Shown one piece after another: positions 1 through 8,124 of a stretch of 64,000 bases of DNA. The position numbers and the translations under genes are program-made. The DNA comes from Aliiroseovarius lamellibrachiae (GTDB taxonomy: Bacteria > Pseudomonadota > Alphaproteobacteria > Rhodobacterales > Rhodobacteraceae), in assembly GCF_018599245.1 (NCBI RefSeq), contig NZ_JAHEVJ010000006.1, positions 186,001 to 250,000 on the forward strand. Direction: 5' to 3'. A model generated the notes under the pieces. That model saw nothing but the letters and a program-made list of their open reading frames with translations. It did no database searches and had not been told where the DNA came from. Each line of letters opens with the position of its first letter. The first letter of the stretch is position 1.

Positions 1-843
1 TTTGAAAAACGCGCGGTGTTGGATGAGCTGACGGTGTCAATTGACGCGGGTGATCGCATTGCGCTGATCGGGTCCAATGGCGCCGGAAAAACGACCCTAT
101 TCCGCTGTCTTTTGGGGCATTACCGATTTTCCGGTGAGGTCGGGTTTGAAGGCGCAGGCATGGGGCGTCGTGATCTGGACATGTTGTCGCGCGTGGCGTT
201 TGTGCCGCAAACACCTCCGCCCTTGCGTATGCCTGTGGGCGAACTCCTCAGCTTTGCCGCCAAAGGGTCTGGCGCTGATCCGGTGAAAATGAACGAAATT
301 GCCGATGCGATGGGCATTGATTTGGCTGAGATTAACACCCGCCCCTTTTACCGCCTGTCTGGTGGGCAAAAGCAAAAAGTGTTGGTCACCGTGGCACTGG
401 CGCGCCCCGCGGATCTGCTGATCTTTGACGAACCCGCCGCCAACCTTGATCCCGCCGCACGGGCTGTCTTTATCGACCTTTTGGCAGGACGGCGCGATGC
501 GTCTATGCTGATTGCGTCGCACAGATTGGAAGAGGTCGCCCCCCTTGTGAACCGGGTGATCGAAATGGATCGGGGCCAAGTTGTGCTGGATGACAGTGTG
601 ATGGACCGCCTGAAAGCTGGCCATTTTCGCGCCTGCCGCATTGGCTTGGCCGAACCGCACCCAACCTTTGCCGCCGCGCTGGCAGAGTGGGGGTTTACGA
701 GCCAGAGTGAGACTATGTTTGAAGGGCAGATCCCCGCCGGCGACACGCTGCGGTTCCTCGGAACGCTCAGCCGCTATGCCAGCTTGGTGGATCGCCTGTC
801 TTTGGAAACCGATCCTGATGGGTCGGACACTGGAAAGGAGTGA
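1..843 (+). CDS. nosF: Copper-type ABC transporter ATPase, NosF-like (5' end outside window)
   Basis: ATP-binding subunit of an ABC transporter of the NosF type, which with NosY and periplasmic NosD helps assemble copper sites of nitrous oxide reductase and related enzymes. The reading frame is open to base 1, so the true start lies upstream. Visible are a Walker A motif (GSNGAGKT, around bases 73-96), the signature LSGGQKQK, Walker B LLIFDEP and the switch histidine in IASHRLEE. A C-terminal tail of about 70 residues follows the ATPase core. It is followed after 3 bases by nosL and then by the permease, which supports the Nos assignment. Without the upstream sequence I cannot say whether nosD or nosZ is present; a general copper or cytochrome-oxidase assembly role is the alternative. 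Confidence 0.8.
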   Translation, partial: FEKRAVLDELTVSIDAGDRIALIGSNGAGKTTLFRCLLGHYRFSGEVGFEGAGMGRRDLDMLSRVAFVPQTPPPLRMPVGELLSFAAKGSGADPVKMNEIADAMGIDLAEINTRPFYRLSGGQKQKVLVTVALARPADLLIFDEPAANLDPAARAVFIDLLAGRRDASMLIASHRLEEVAPLVNRVIEMDRGQVVLDDSVMDRLKAGHFRACRIGLAEPHPTFAAALAEWGFTSQSETMFEGQIPAGDTLRFLGTLSRYASLVDRLSLETDPDGSDTGKE

Positions 844-846
844 CCT

Positions 847-1332
847 ATGTGTGGATGCTCTCATAAACCCAATCGCCGCGTGGTGCTTTCGATGCTGGCC
901 GCAGTGCCCATCGTCGCAGCCTGTAAGCCCAAAAAAGAAGGCCCCGAAGACATTCGTTGGGGCCGGGAAACCTGTGAAATTTGTGGCATGATCATATCCG
1001 ATCCACGCTATGCAGCCGAAGTGCGCGGTGGCCCGGACAAGCGGCTGGTGAAGTTCGACGACATTGGTGATGCGGTGCATTGGCTTGATATGCAGTCGTG
1101 GAAAGAAGAGCCAGACGTGGAGTTTTGGGTGCGTGACAGCAACACTGGCGAAGATTGGTTGGACGCGCGCACATCCTATTACCATTCTGACACTGTCAGT
1201 CCGATGGACTATGGATACGCCGCCGTGCCATCCGCTGAGCCCGGCGCTGTTCGATTTGACGAAATGGTCAAAGCGGTGTTATCGCGCGGTCTGTCCAGCC
1301 GTTGCCTGCCTGTGGAAGAGATCGCATCCTAA
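847..1332 (+). CDS. nosL: NosL-family copper-binding lipoprotein
   Basis: NosL is an outer periplasmic lipoprotein that binds Cu(I) and delivers it to the Nos maturation machinery. The 161-residue product has a short basic N-terminus (HKPNRR), a hydrophobic stretch and a lipobox-like VAAC with the lipidated cysteine near residue 26. The family hallmark ETCEICGM follows, then a C-terminal region with YGYAAVPS. It lies 3 bases after the ABC ATPase and its stop overlaps the permease start (TAATG), so translation of the three is probably coupled. Family membership is well supported; the client enzyme is inferred. Confidence 0.85.
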   Translation: MCGCSHKPNRRVVLSMLAAVPIVAACKPKKEGPEDIRWGRETCEICGMIISDPRYAAEVRGGPDKRLVKFDDIGDAVHWLDMQSWKEEPDVEFWVRDSNTGEDWLDARTSYYHSDTVSPMDYGYAAVPSAEPGAVRFDEMVKAVLSRGLSSRCLPVEEIAS

Positions 1333-2174
1333 TGACCAGACCTATTCGCACCACCATGGGGCACATGCTGCGCCTTGAGCTTCAGGAGAGCCTGCGTTCG
1401 CGTTGGTTTCATTTCTATGCTGCTGTGACCATCGGCCTGATGCTCCTGCTGATTTTTACGGGGATTGCCGAAAGCCGCGTGCTTGGATTTACGGGTCTAT
1501 CCCGCCTATTAGTGACCTATATTCAGATCACCATGGCGATCTTACCCCTGTTTATCATTGTCGTGACGGCCCGTTCGATGGTCGGGGATCGTGAGGCTGG
1601 GAACCTAGAGTATATGCTCGCCTTTCCAATCAGTTTGGCGACATGGTTTTGGGGTCGTTTTATCGCGCGTCTTGTGTTGATCCTGGCGCCTGTGTTTGCT
1701 GCGCTCGCGATTGCTGCGATCTTTGGTGCGATGAAAGGGTATGATATCCCATGGCGCCATGTTGGTCTCTATTCTGGCTTAACAGCCGCTTTGGCGACCT
1801 GCTTCTTGGGGCTCGGCTTCTTGCTTTCAGCCGTTTCAAAGTCCACGGAAATTGCCCTTGGGGCGAGCTTGCTGATCTGGCTCTTGTTGGTGGCGTTTCT
1901 TGATTTGCTGCTGTTGTCCATATTGATTAAGGCGCAGTTTGTTCCGGAGGTTGTAATCGCCATCGCGCTGGCCAATCCGCTGCAAAGTTTCCGCACAGCT
2001 TCGATGATCTTGTTTGATCCTCAGCTGATCCTGCTTGGACCTGCGTCTTATGTGATCTTGGATAATTTTGGTGTGACGGGGTATGTGCTTTGGGCGCTGG
2101 GCTATCCCACCGCGCTGGGCGCCGCGTTTGCTGGTCTGGGATATTGGCGATTTAGCCGGTCAGATCTGGTATAA
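1332..2174 (+). CDS. nosY: NosY-like ABC transporter permease
   Basis: Integral membrane partner of the NosF-like ATPase. The 280-residue protein has about six hydrophobic segments, including residues near FYAAVTIGLMLLLIF and a later LLIWLLLVAFLDLLLL block, and the MVGDREAGNLEYMLAFP loop typical of ABC-2/NosY permeases. I chose the ATG that overlaps the nosL stop (TAATG) over an upstream in-frame start inside nosL because it preserves translational coupling. A bidirectional terminator follows immediately. The transported species is not established for the family; a sulfur species is often proposed. Confidence 0.8.
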   Translation: MTRPIRTTMGHMLRLELQESLRSRWFHFYAAVTIGLMLLLIFTGIAESRVLGFTGLSRLLVTYIQITMAILPLFIIVVTARSMVGDREAGNLEYMLAFPISLATWFWGRFIARLVLILAPVFAALAIAAIFGAMKGYDIPWRHVGLYSGLTAALATCFLGLGFLLSAVSKSTEIALGASLLIWLLLVAFLDLLLLSILIKAQFVPEVVIAIALANPLQSFRTASMILFDPQLILLGPASYVILDNFGVTGYVLWALGYPTALGAAFAGLGYWRFSRSDLV

Positions 2175-2176
2175 CA

Positions 2177-2208
2177 AATGGGGCGTGATGGACGCGACGC
2201 CCCATTTT
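2177..2208. terminator. Bidirectional terminator between nosY and tlpA
   Basis: A perfect 10-bp stem, AATGGGGCGT with ACGCCCCATT, separated by 10 bases and flanked by T-rich sequence on both strands. It lies between two convergent genes and can serve both. Confidence 0.75.
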
Positions 2209-2209
2209 C

Positions 2210-2746
2210 TTAACGACCCAGCCCGTTGAGCCATTCGATCGTTTCAACATCATCCCAAACGGCCTCTCCAGTGATGGTATAGGCGTGATGAAGATCGGGG
2301 GTCAGGATTGCAGTGGTGGGCAGACGCTCTAGCCCCAGGGTGTCATACAAATTACGCCCGTTTCCTGTGTACACGGGCAGCTCATCAAACCCGTTGTCAG
2401 ACAAGAACTTGCGCACAAACCAAGGGCCCTTTCGCTCAAACGCGAGGGGTAAGAACTGGATATGATCTTTGTCCAAGGCCCGCGTCATGCGCACGACGGA
2501 CGGCATTTCATCTTTGCATTGCTTGCACCACGGGCCCCAAAGGCTCAGGACAACCCAGCGCCCTTGCCAATCGGCCAAGGACACGGGTTCCTTTTGTTCA
2601 GTCAGGATCTTAAGCGGTAGGGCAGATGCGCCATCCACCACCGGCACCGCGAGGCTTTTTGCCGTGGGCACCCCCGCCTTGGCCAAGACGGGCATTGCGG
2701 TCGCCGCCGCGAGTGTCGTCAACATATGTCGCCGGGTCAGCAGCAC
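2210..2746 (-). CDS. TlpA-like thiol:disulfide oxidoreductase (periplasmic)
   Basis: Thioredoxin-fold protein of the TlpA/ResA/DsbE class, 178 residues. TlpA proteins reduce disulfides in the periplasm, notably on SCO proteins and the CuA subunit during copper loading. The N-terminus carries a twin-arginine-like signal (LLTRRHMLTTLAAA, cleavage near LAKA). The active site is WCKQC in the context LWGPWCKQCKDEMP, and the cis-proline region reads RLPTTAIL. It starts one base after the stop of the SCO gene on the same strand, so the two form a pair. That pairing matches the known TlpA-ScoI copper relay. The exact client is inferred. Confidence 0.8.
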   Translation of the reverse strand: MLLTRRHMLTTLAAATAMPVLAKAGVPTAKSLAVPVVDGASALPLKILTEQKEPVSLADWQGRWVVLSLWGPWCKQCKDEMPSVVRMTRALDKDHIQFLPLAFERKGPWFVRKFLSDNGFDELPVYTGNGRNLYDTLGLERLPTTAILTPDLHHAYTITGEAVWDDVETIEWLNGLGR

Positions 2747-2747
2747 T

Positions 2748-3365
2748 TTATTGCTCAGCCGCGCGAATGGCCGCTTGAATATAAGCGGTGATTTTATCGG
2801 GATGCATGCCGTGCGGGAAGCGTTTGATTAGTCGTCCGCCGGGGTCAACAAAGGCGATAGATGCTGTGTGATCCACGGAATATTCTTCTGGTTTTTCAGG
2901 GTCTTCAATGTGGAATTCGTAGCGCGCATTAAAGGCTTTGACCATGTGATCCGTATAGGCTTTCGGGCCACGCAACCCGATGATGCGCTCGTCGAAAAAC
3001 CCGAGATATTCGCGCAGTTCTTGTGCCGTGTCACGGTCTGGGTCGACGGTCACAAATAGAACGGCAAGGTCATCGGTGTCTTCGCCGAGTTTCTCCATCA
3101 CATCCGCGATGGTCGACAGCGACGTTGGGCAGACGTCGGGGCATCCCATGTAACCGAAATAAACCAATACGAATTTACCCTGAAGGTCTTCGTCCTTCAC
3201 GATGTTTCCATAGGTGTCTTCCATCAGATACCGGCGGCGATGGGGTTCAGCATCTGCCAGCATGTCAGGTTCCAATGTCGCGTGTTGCGCCCATGCAGGC
3301 AGGGCAACGGAAAGCCCCGATAGGGCAGTGGTGATCAAAAAGGCGCGGCGGGTTTGCATTTGCAT
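2748..3365 (-). CDS. SCO1/SenC/PrrC-family copper chaperone
   Basis: SCO proteins bind copper through a CxxxC motif and a distal histidine and assemble CuA-type sites. The 205-residue product has a Tat-like signal (TRRAFLITTALS, cleavage near PAWA), the motif CPDVCPTS, and the distal histidine in VDHTASIAF. A second ATG two codons downstream is a possible start. It is the upstream gene of the pair with tlpA. An FNR-type box lies about 50 bases upstream of the start. A second SCO gene (senC) is found at 16.5 kb, so this copy is probably dedicated to the Nos-like or oxidase-assembly locus. Confidence 0.85.
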   Translation of the reverse strand: MQMQTRRAFLITTALSGLSVALPAWAQHATLEPDMLADAEPHRRRYLMEDTYGNIVKDEDLQGKFVLVYFGYMGCPDVCPTSLSTIADVMEKLGEDTDDLAVLFVTVDPDRDTAQELREYLGFFDERIIGLRGPKAYTDHMVKAFNARYEFHIEDPEKPEEYSVDHTASIAFVDPGGRLIKRFPHGMHPDKITAYIQAAIRAAEQ

Positions 3366-3411
3366 TTCTCCATGTTCCGTCTTTGATTAGCGTCTGGAAT
3401 GTGCCTCTGCC

Positions 3412-3425
3412 TTGATTTTGATCAT
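3412..3425. promoter_or_regulatory. FNR/FnrL-type binding site
   Basis: TTGATTTTGATCAT matches the FNR consensus TTGAT-N4-ATCAA at all but the last base. Its centre lies about 53 bases upstream of the SCO start codon, compatible with an activator position near -41.5. It may also act on the divergent transporter gene at 3482. The match is direct; use by FnrL is inferred. Confidence 0.55.
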
Positions 3426-3481
3426 GGAGAGCATTTGCCGCGTGTCTATCTTGGGGAAACTTGGAAACCGGGGATGGATGG

Positions 3482-4333
3482 ATGACTGATCTATTGGCCA
3501 AATTACTGCCACTGGGCTTGGCGCTGTTGATGTTTGTGGTCGGGCTAAGGTTGCGGCCACACGATGTCTGGGCAGTTTTTAGAACACCAAAAGCATTGGC
3601 TGTCGGATTGGCGGTGCAAATGCTGGCTTTGCCAATCTTGGCATTTGTGCTGGGTCGCGCATTGGGGTTGTCTGCGGTGATGCAGGCGGGGTTGGTCCTG
3701 GTGGCCGCGGCCCCGGGGGGGGTGACGTCGAATTACATCGCCTACTTGGTGCGCGCCGATTTGGCCCTGTCGACCGGGATGACGCTGATTACCACTTTGC
3801 TGGCCAGTCTGACGATTCCTTTGATCTTAACGCTCTGCGGAGTGGAGGGCATCGGTACTGGCGCTGGCTTGGTAAAGCTCAGCCTTGCTATGTTGGCCGT
3901 GTCCATTGTGCCTCTTTTGTTGGGCATGAGCTTGGTTGCAGCATCGAAACGGATCAGTGCCCGCGTCCTGAAGGTGATGGAACCTGTCGCCCGCATGGTG
4001 TTTTTTGCGATGGTCGCCGCGACATTCATTCAAAATTGGGGGCCAATGCAGGCGAATTTGGCCGATGTGGGCATCAGTGTTATTGCCCTAAACCTTGGGG
4101 CATTGGCCCTGGGCTCCGGCGCCGCGTGGATGATGGGGCTCTCTTGGGAACAAGGCCGCGCGATCATGGTGGAAGCCTCTTTGCAAAATGTCGCTGTGGC
4201 TTTGTTTGTTGCGGGATCCGTCTTGGCCCAACCCGCCTTGTCCGTGCCAGCGCTGATCTATGCGGTGGTGATGAACATCAGTGCGTTGGTCCAGATTGCT
4301 TTGCGTTCGCGTGGTGCGGCGCTGACCGTGTAA
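3482..4333 (+). CDS. Bile acid:sodium symporter-family (BASS) transporter
   Basis: Membrane protein of 283 residues with about nine to ten hydrophobic helices, of the BASS (SBF) family that couples Na+ to uptake of organic anions. Family-type segments include LMFVVGLRLRP near the N-terminus, VLVAAAPGGVTSNYIAYLV and the crossing-helix region MVEASLQNVAVALFV. I chose the ATG at 3482 with the purine-rich GGGGATGG upstream; an in-frame TTG at 3461 is less likely. Substrate cannot be told from sequence; bacterial members include transporters of 2-keto acids and other organic anions. It is transcribed alone and ends at a terminator shared with trxA. Confidence 0.75.
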   Translation: MTDLLAKLLPLGLALLMFVVGLRLRPHDVWAVFRTPKALAVGLAVQMLALPILAFVLGRALGLSAVMQAGLVLVAAAPGGVTSNYIAYLVRADLALSTGMTLITTLLASLTIPLILTLCGVEGIGTGAGLVKLSLAMLAVSIVPLLLGMSLVAASKRISARVLKVMEPVARMVFFAMVAATFIQNWGPMQANLADVGISVIALNLGALALGSGAAWMMGLSWEQGRAIMVEASLQNVAVALFVAGSVLAQPALSVPALIYAVVMNISALVQIALRSRGAALTV

Positions 4334-4341
4334 ACAAAAAA

Positions 4342-4362
4342 AGCCCCACCAAAAGGAGGGGC
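4342..4362. terminator. Terminator between transporter and trxA
   Basis: Stem AGCCCC / GGGGCT with a short loop, preceded by an A-tract (useful on the minus strand) and followed by a weak T-rich stretch on the plus strand. It lies between convergent genes. Confidence 0.65.
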
Positions 4363-4385
4363 TCTTAAAATCTCATTCGGGGCGC

Positions 4386-4706
4386 TTAGATGCTTTCGTC
4401 GATCCATGCCTGAAGGGCTGCTTTCGGCGCGGCCCCCACTTTGTTCGACACAACCTGACCGTCTTTGAACAGGAACAGCGCTGGAATGCCGCGGACACCC
4501 ATTTGCGCAGGTGCGTTCGGGTTCTCATCCACGTTCACCTTGGCGATTTTGATTTTGTCGCCGTATTCCACCGCCAGCTCTTCCAACGCCGGACCGATTT
4601 GTTTGCAAGGACCACACCATTCAGCCCAAAAATCTACAACAACCGGAACATCCGAGTTGCGCACTTCGGCGTCAAAGGTGGCATCGGTTACGGCAACAGT
4701 CGCCAT
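4386..4706 (-). CDS. trxA: Thioredoxin
   Basis: Cytosolic disulfide reductase of 106 residues. The active site WCGPC lies in the context [15 protein letters not shown]; a cis-proline [11 protein letters not shown] and the C-terminal [12 protein letters not shown] are typical. I used the ATG at 4706 (MATVAVTD), which has AGGAGA upstream; the frame is open further but a thioredoxin needs no extension. It is the last gene of the leftward tsaE-amgK-murU-addB-addA-trxA series and lies 34 bases downstream of the addA stop, an arrangement shared by many Rhodobacteraceae. Confidence 0.95.
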   Translation of the reverse strand: MATVAVTDATFDAEVRNSDVPVVVDFWAEWCGPCKQIGPALEELAVEYGDKIKIAKVNVDENPNAPAQMGVRGIPALFLFKDGQVVSNKVGAAPKAALQAWIDESI

Positions 4707-4740
4707 GGCAGTTCTCCTGAATTTACATGTTGGCCTGAAC

Positions 4741-7700
4741 CTATGAACCCACCTCGCCCACGTCAAGGCGATCATAAGCGCTATCTAACAACGCGTCCTC
4801 CAGCGGCATCAGTTTTGCGTGATAGGTCCACAGTATCGCCGTATAAATCAGGCGATTTGGGTAAATCTGCTTTAGCGCAGCACGATAAGCGGCCATTTGG
4901 CGCAGCACCCCGTCCGGCGTGTCTTTGGCCTGATCTGGCACCACCCGGTTGGATTTGAAATCTACGACCGTGACCGCATCTGGCGTCACGATGAGGCGGT
5001 CAATAATGCCCGACATGACCCGGTTGTAACCAGGCAGGTTCGCCGTGATCTCCAGCTCGGCAAAGGTGTCAGGGGTAAAGATATATGCCAAGTCCGGGTT
5101 GGTCAGAACGCGTCGTGCTTCGGCGAGCAACTCGGTGATTTCGGCAGCTTTTGCAACATTGTCTCCTGCGGACAAAAGTGTATGTGCATGGCGATCCCAA
5201 TCGGCCTGATCATAGGTCGGCAAATGCTCAAGTAAGAGGTGAAGCTGACGCCCACGACGCTTTGCGGCCTCTTCATCCTGCGCCTCGGAGTGTTCGCCAT
5301 ACAGGGCCTTCGCACCGCCAAGATCCGAGGGCGAAAGCGTGCCCAGCTCGGCGCTTTCCGCATCAGCGTTGGTTTGCGCCCAACGCGGCAAAACAGTCTC
5401 TATTTCCGCGGAGGTTGCCGCGACTTCGGCCTGTGTCGAACCCTTACCCCACTCCCCCACTTCATACCGCATGAACCTGTCATGTTCTGGCCCAACCGAG
5501 ACACCGCCCGCGCGCTGCATCGCCTCGTGCGCCACATTATACCATTCCGTGCCTGATTTCCCCACGGTGCCGGCCGCGCCCATGATCAACCATTGTTCCG
5601 CCCGGGTCATGGCGACATACAGCAGCCGTGTCATTTCTTCATCTTGGGCCTGCTTGTCTCGTGCCTGTGCTTCGCTCACGGGTGGGGTGCGATCGGCGCT
5701 GGGGGGCTTCCAAATGGCATGCCCACCGTCCAGTTCAAGAATTTCATCGCGGTTCATACTGCGGTGTTGGGCCATATCCGGCATGATCACAATCGGCGCC
5801 TCCAGCCCTTTAGATCCGTGCACCGTCATGACGCGAATTTGTTGGCCGACCATATCCATCTGACGTTTGATCGTGACCTCTTCGGCGGCCAGCCAGGTGA
5901 CAAATCCGGTCAGGCTGGGCGTTTCAAGCCGTTCATAACCCAATGCTTGGGCCAGCAGGGCGTCAATCCCATCTTCAGCCTCTGGCCCCAAGCGCGCCAA
6001 CAGCTTTCGCCGCCCATCAAACCTGGTCAGCACCCGCTCGATCAACTCATAAGGTCGTAAAAAATCCGCCTCATCCCTTAGGGCGGTGAGCATGTCGACG
6101 ATTTCAGGGTAAATCTCGGCCTGATCGCGCAAAGCTCGCCAAAGATAGGTGTTTTTGCCACGAGGATGCGCAAGGCGAAACAGGTCATCCTCGCTGAATC
6201 CAATCAAAGGCGAACGCAGCACTGCGGCCAGTGACAAATCATCCTCTGGTGTCGCCAAAAAGGAAAGAATCGCGGTTAGATCCTTCACCGCAAGTTCGCC
6301 TCCAATCCGCAACCGATCGGCCCCGGCAATGGGCAGCCCCTCTTGCTTGCAGGCGCGGATGATTTCATGAAAAAGCTCACTCCGCTTGCGCAATAGCACA
6401 AGGAAATCGCCGGCATTGGCCGCGCGCGATTTACCGTTTTCCGCAGGAAGAGGCTCTGTTTCGATGATCCTTCGAATTTCGCGTGCAACTTTACGCGCCA
6501 TTTGCACACGGTGATCTTCGGCGCTCAGCTTGTCGACTGGATCAAACCAGTCGCGGTCTTCTTCGAATTTCACCGGCTCAATTATCGGCCATAAATCCAC
6601 CCGCCCTGGCTTGTCAAAAAACGCTCGGTGCTGAAAGCTGTCACCAAGCCCGCCAAAGTCCGCCAAAGCATAGTCTACAAAACCCAAAATGGCTGGGGAG
6701 GAACGGAATGAGTATTCCATCGGAAGGTTTTGAAACGGCTTGCCGACCTGCGCCAATTTTTCGCGAAATGTCTCGCGCATCCGTTCAAACTCATCGGGTT
6801 TGGCGCCTTGAAACGAGTAAATGGATTGCTTCGGATCCCCGACAACGAAAACTGTGCGATTTACATCGTCACGCGCGCCAAGCCCGCTGGTGAATTCACG
6901 CGAAAGATTGTCGATCACCCGCCATTGCGCGGGGCTGGTGTCTTGCGCCTCGTCCACCAAAATGTGGTCAATGCCACCATCAAGGCGATACAGGACCCAG
7001 GCGGCCACGGCGGGATCCGTCAAAAGATCGCCTGCTTTGGTGATGAGGTCATCAAAATCGAGCCAGCCGCGCAACCGCTTTGCGGCTTCATATTGTGTCA
7101 CAAAGCTTTGCCCAAAGGCATAAAGTGCTGCGGTGCGGCGGGCCGATGCCAGACCTGCGCGAAGGCCCCGTGCATCGGCAATGCGTTCGTAAAGTGCATT
7201 AAGTTGCGGCATCAGATCGGCCAGCACCTCTTTGCGCAAGGCTGCACTTTGCGGAAAGCTGTTCACCTTCGCGCCATAGGGCGTTTTGGTTTTTTCGCCA
7301 GCCAGAAAAACCGTTTCGCAAATGCGCAGATCGTCCATGCCCAAACGATCAGGATTCACCCTTTTCAGCCGGGATAGAGCCGATATGTCATTCTTTGAGC
7401 CATTTGCCAAAACCTCCGTCAGTCGGCGGATGAGTGTCGGATCGCCCGGCCCAAAGGCGCGTGCGAGAATCTGATCTTCGGTCAGGGTAACGGGGATTTC
7501 AAACCAACTGCGAATGGCAGTTTCGTCTATCGGGGATAAAAACTGGGTGCGGTTGCTGGCAATATCTCGGGTTAGACCGTCAAAGTCCTCGGCGGTGTAA
7601 AATTGCGCCAGTCGCGCCACCAATTCCGGCTCATCCATTGCTAACCGATCAACGATCTCGGCCCGCAACAATTTGGCCGCGCGGTCGTCCATTTCGCTAA

Positions 7701-8124
7701 ATTGCGGAGAAATGCCCGCCTCCATAGGAAATTTCCGCAGCAAGCTCGCGCAATAGGCATGGATTGTCTGAATTTTTAGACCGCCCGGTGTTTCAATGGC
7801 GCGAGCAAAGAGGCGGCGGGCCTGAGGTAGGTCCAAATGGGCAACCGGAATTCCAAGTTTGAGCAACGCCTCCTTCAAGGTCGGGTCGTCTTTCATCGCC
7901 CATTCGCCCAAACGCTGAAACAGCCGGTTTTGCATCTCGCTGGCGGCGGCTTTCGTGTAGGTCAGACAGAGGATATTTTGCGGGCTGACGCCGTTTAGCA
8001 ACAGCCGCGCGACCCGGTCCGTCAGCACACGGGTTTTGCCCGATCCAGCGTTGGCGGACAACCAGGTGGAGCTTGCTGGATCGGCGGCATCAATTTGCCG
8101 TTGGGTGGCTTGGTCAAAAATCAC
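4741..8124 (-). CDS. addA: AddA, helicase-nuclease subunit of the AddAB double-strand break repair enzyme
   Basis: UvrD-like superfamily 1 helicase with a C-terminal nuclease, 1127 residues. AddAB resects double-strand breaks to load RecA. Motifs in order: Walker A in [15 protein letters not shown], Walker B in [13 protein letters not shown], motif III in [14 protein letters not shown], motif V in [14 protein letters not shown] and motif VI in [13 protein letters not shown]. The RecB-type nuclease has [10 protein letters not shown] near the C-terminus. I chose a GTG start that overlaps the addB stop (GTGA) with AGGAGG seven bases upstream; an ATG 14 codons earlier has no comparable ribosome site. 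The overlap implies coupled synthesis of the two subunits. Confidence 0.95.
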   Translation of the reverse strand: MIFDQATQRQIDAADPASSTWLSANAGSGKTRVLTDRVARLLLNGVSPQNILCLTYTKAAASEMQNRLFQRLGEWAMKDDPTLKEALLKLGIPVAHLDLPQARRLFARAIETPGGLKIQTIHAYCASLLRKFPMEAGISPQFSEMDDRAAKLLRAEIVDRLAMDEPELVARLAQFYTAEDFDGLTRDIASNRTQFLSPIDETAIRSWFEIPVTLTEDQILARAFGPGDPTLIRRLTEVLANGSKNDISALSRLKRVNPDRLGMDDLRICETVFLAGEKTKTPYGAKVNSFPQSAALRKEVLADLMPQLNALYERIADARGLRAGLASARRTAALYAFGQSFVTQYEAAKRLRGWLDFDDLITKAGDLLTDPAVAAWVLYRLDGGIDHILVDEAQDTSPAQWRVIDNLSREFTSGLGARDDVNRTVFVVGDPKQSIYSFQGAKPDEFERMRETFREKLAQVGKPFQNLPMEYSFRSSPAILGFVDYALADFGGLGDSFQHRAFFDKPGRVDLWPIIEPVKFEEDRDWFDPVDKLSAEDHRVQMARKVAREIRRIIETEPLPAENGKSRAANAGDFLVLLRKRSELFHEIIRACKQEGLPIAGADRLRIGGELAVKDLTAILSFLATPEDDLSLAAVLRSPLIGFSEDDLFRLAHPRGKNTYLWRALRDQAEIYPEIVDMLTALRDEADFLRPYELIERVLTRFDGRRKLLARLGPEAEDGIDALLAQALGYERLETPSLTGFVTWLAAEEVTIKRQMDMVGQQIRVMTVHGSKGLEAPIVIMPDMAQHRSMNRDEILELDGGHAIWKPPSADRTPPVSEAQARDKQAQDEEMTRLLYVAMTRAEQWLIMGAAGTVGKSGTEWYNVAHEAMQRAGGVSVGPEHDRFMRYEVGEWGKGSTQAEVAATSAEIETVLPRWAQTNADAESAELGTLSPSDLGGAKALYGEHSEAQDEEAAKRRGRQLHLLLEHLPTYDQADWDRHAHTLLSAGDNVAKAAEITELLAEARRVLTNPDLAYIFTPDTFAELEITANLPGYNRVMSGIIDRLIVTPDAVTVVDFKSNRVVPDQAKDTPDGVLRQMAAYRAALKQIYPNRLIYTAILWTYHAKLMPLEDALLDSAYDRLDVGEVGS

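Noticed and set aside
97-1185. Long open frame antisense to the nosF and nosL genes
   Set aside because: The opposite strand has clear protein families in frame; the antisense product shows no recognisable sequence and reflects high G+C codon bias. The same holds for long antisense frames over ahcY (20453-21283), hemY (31129-32385) and dctM (59522-60400).
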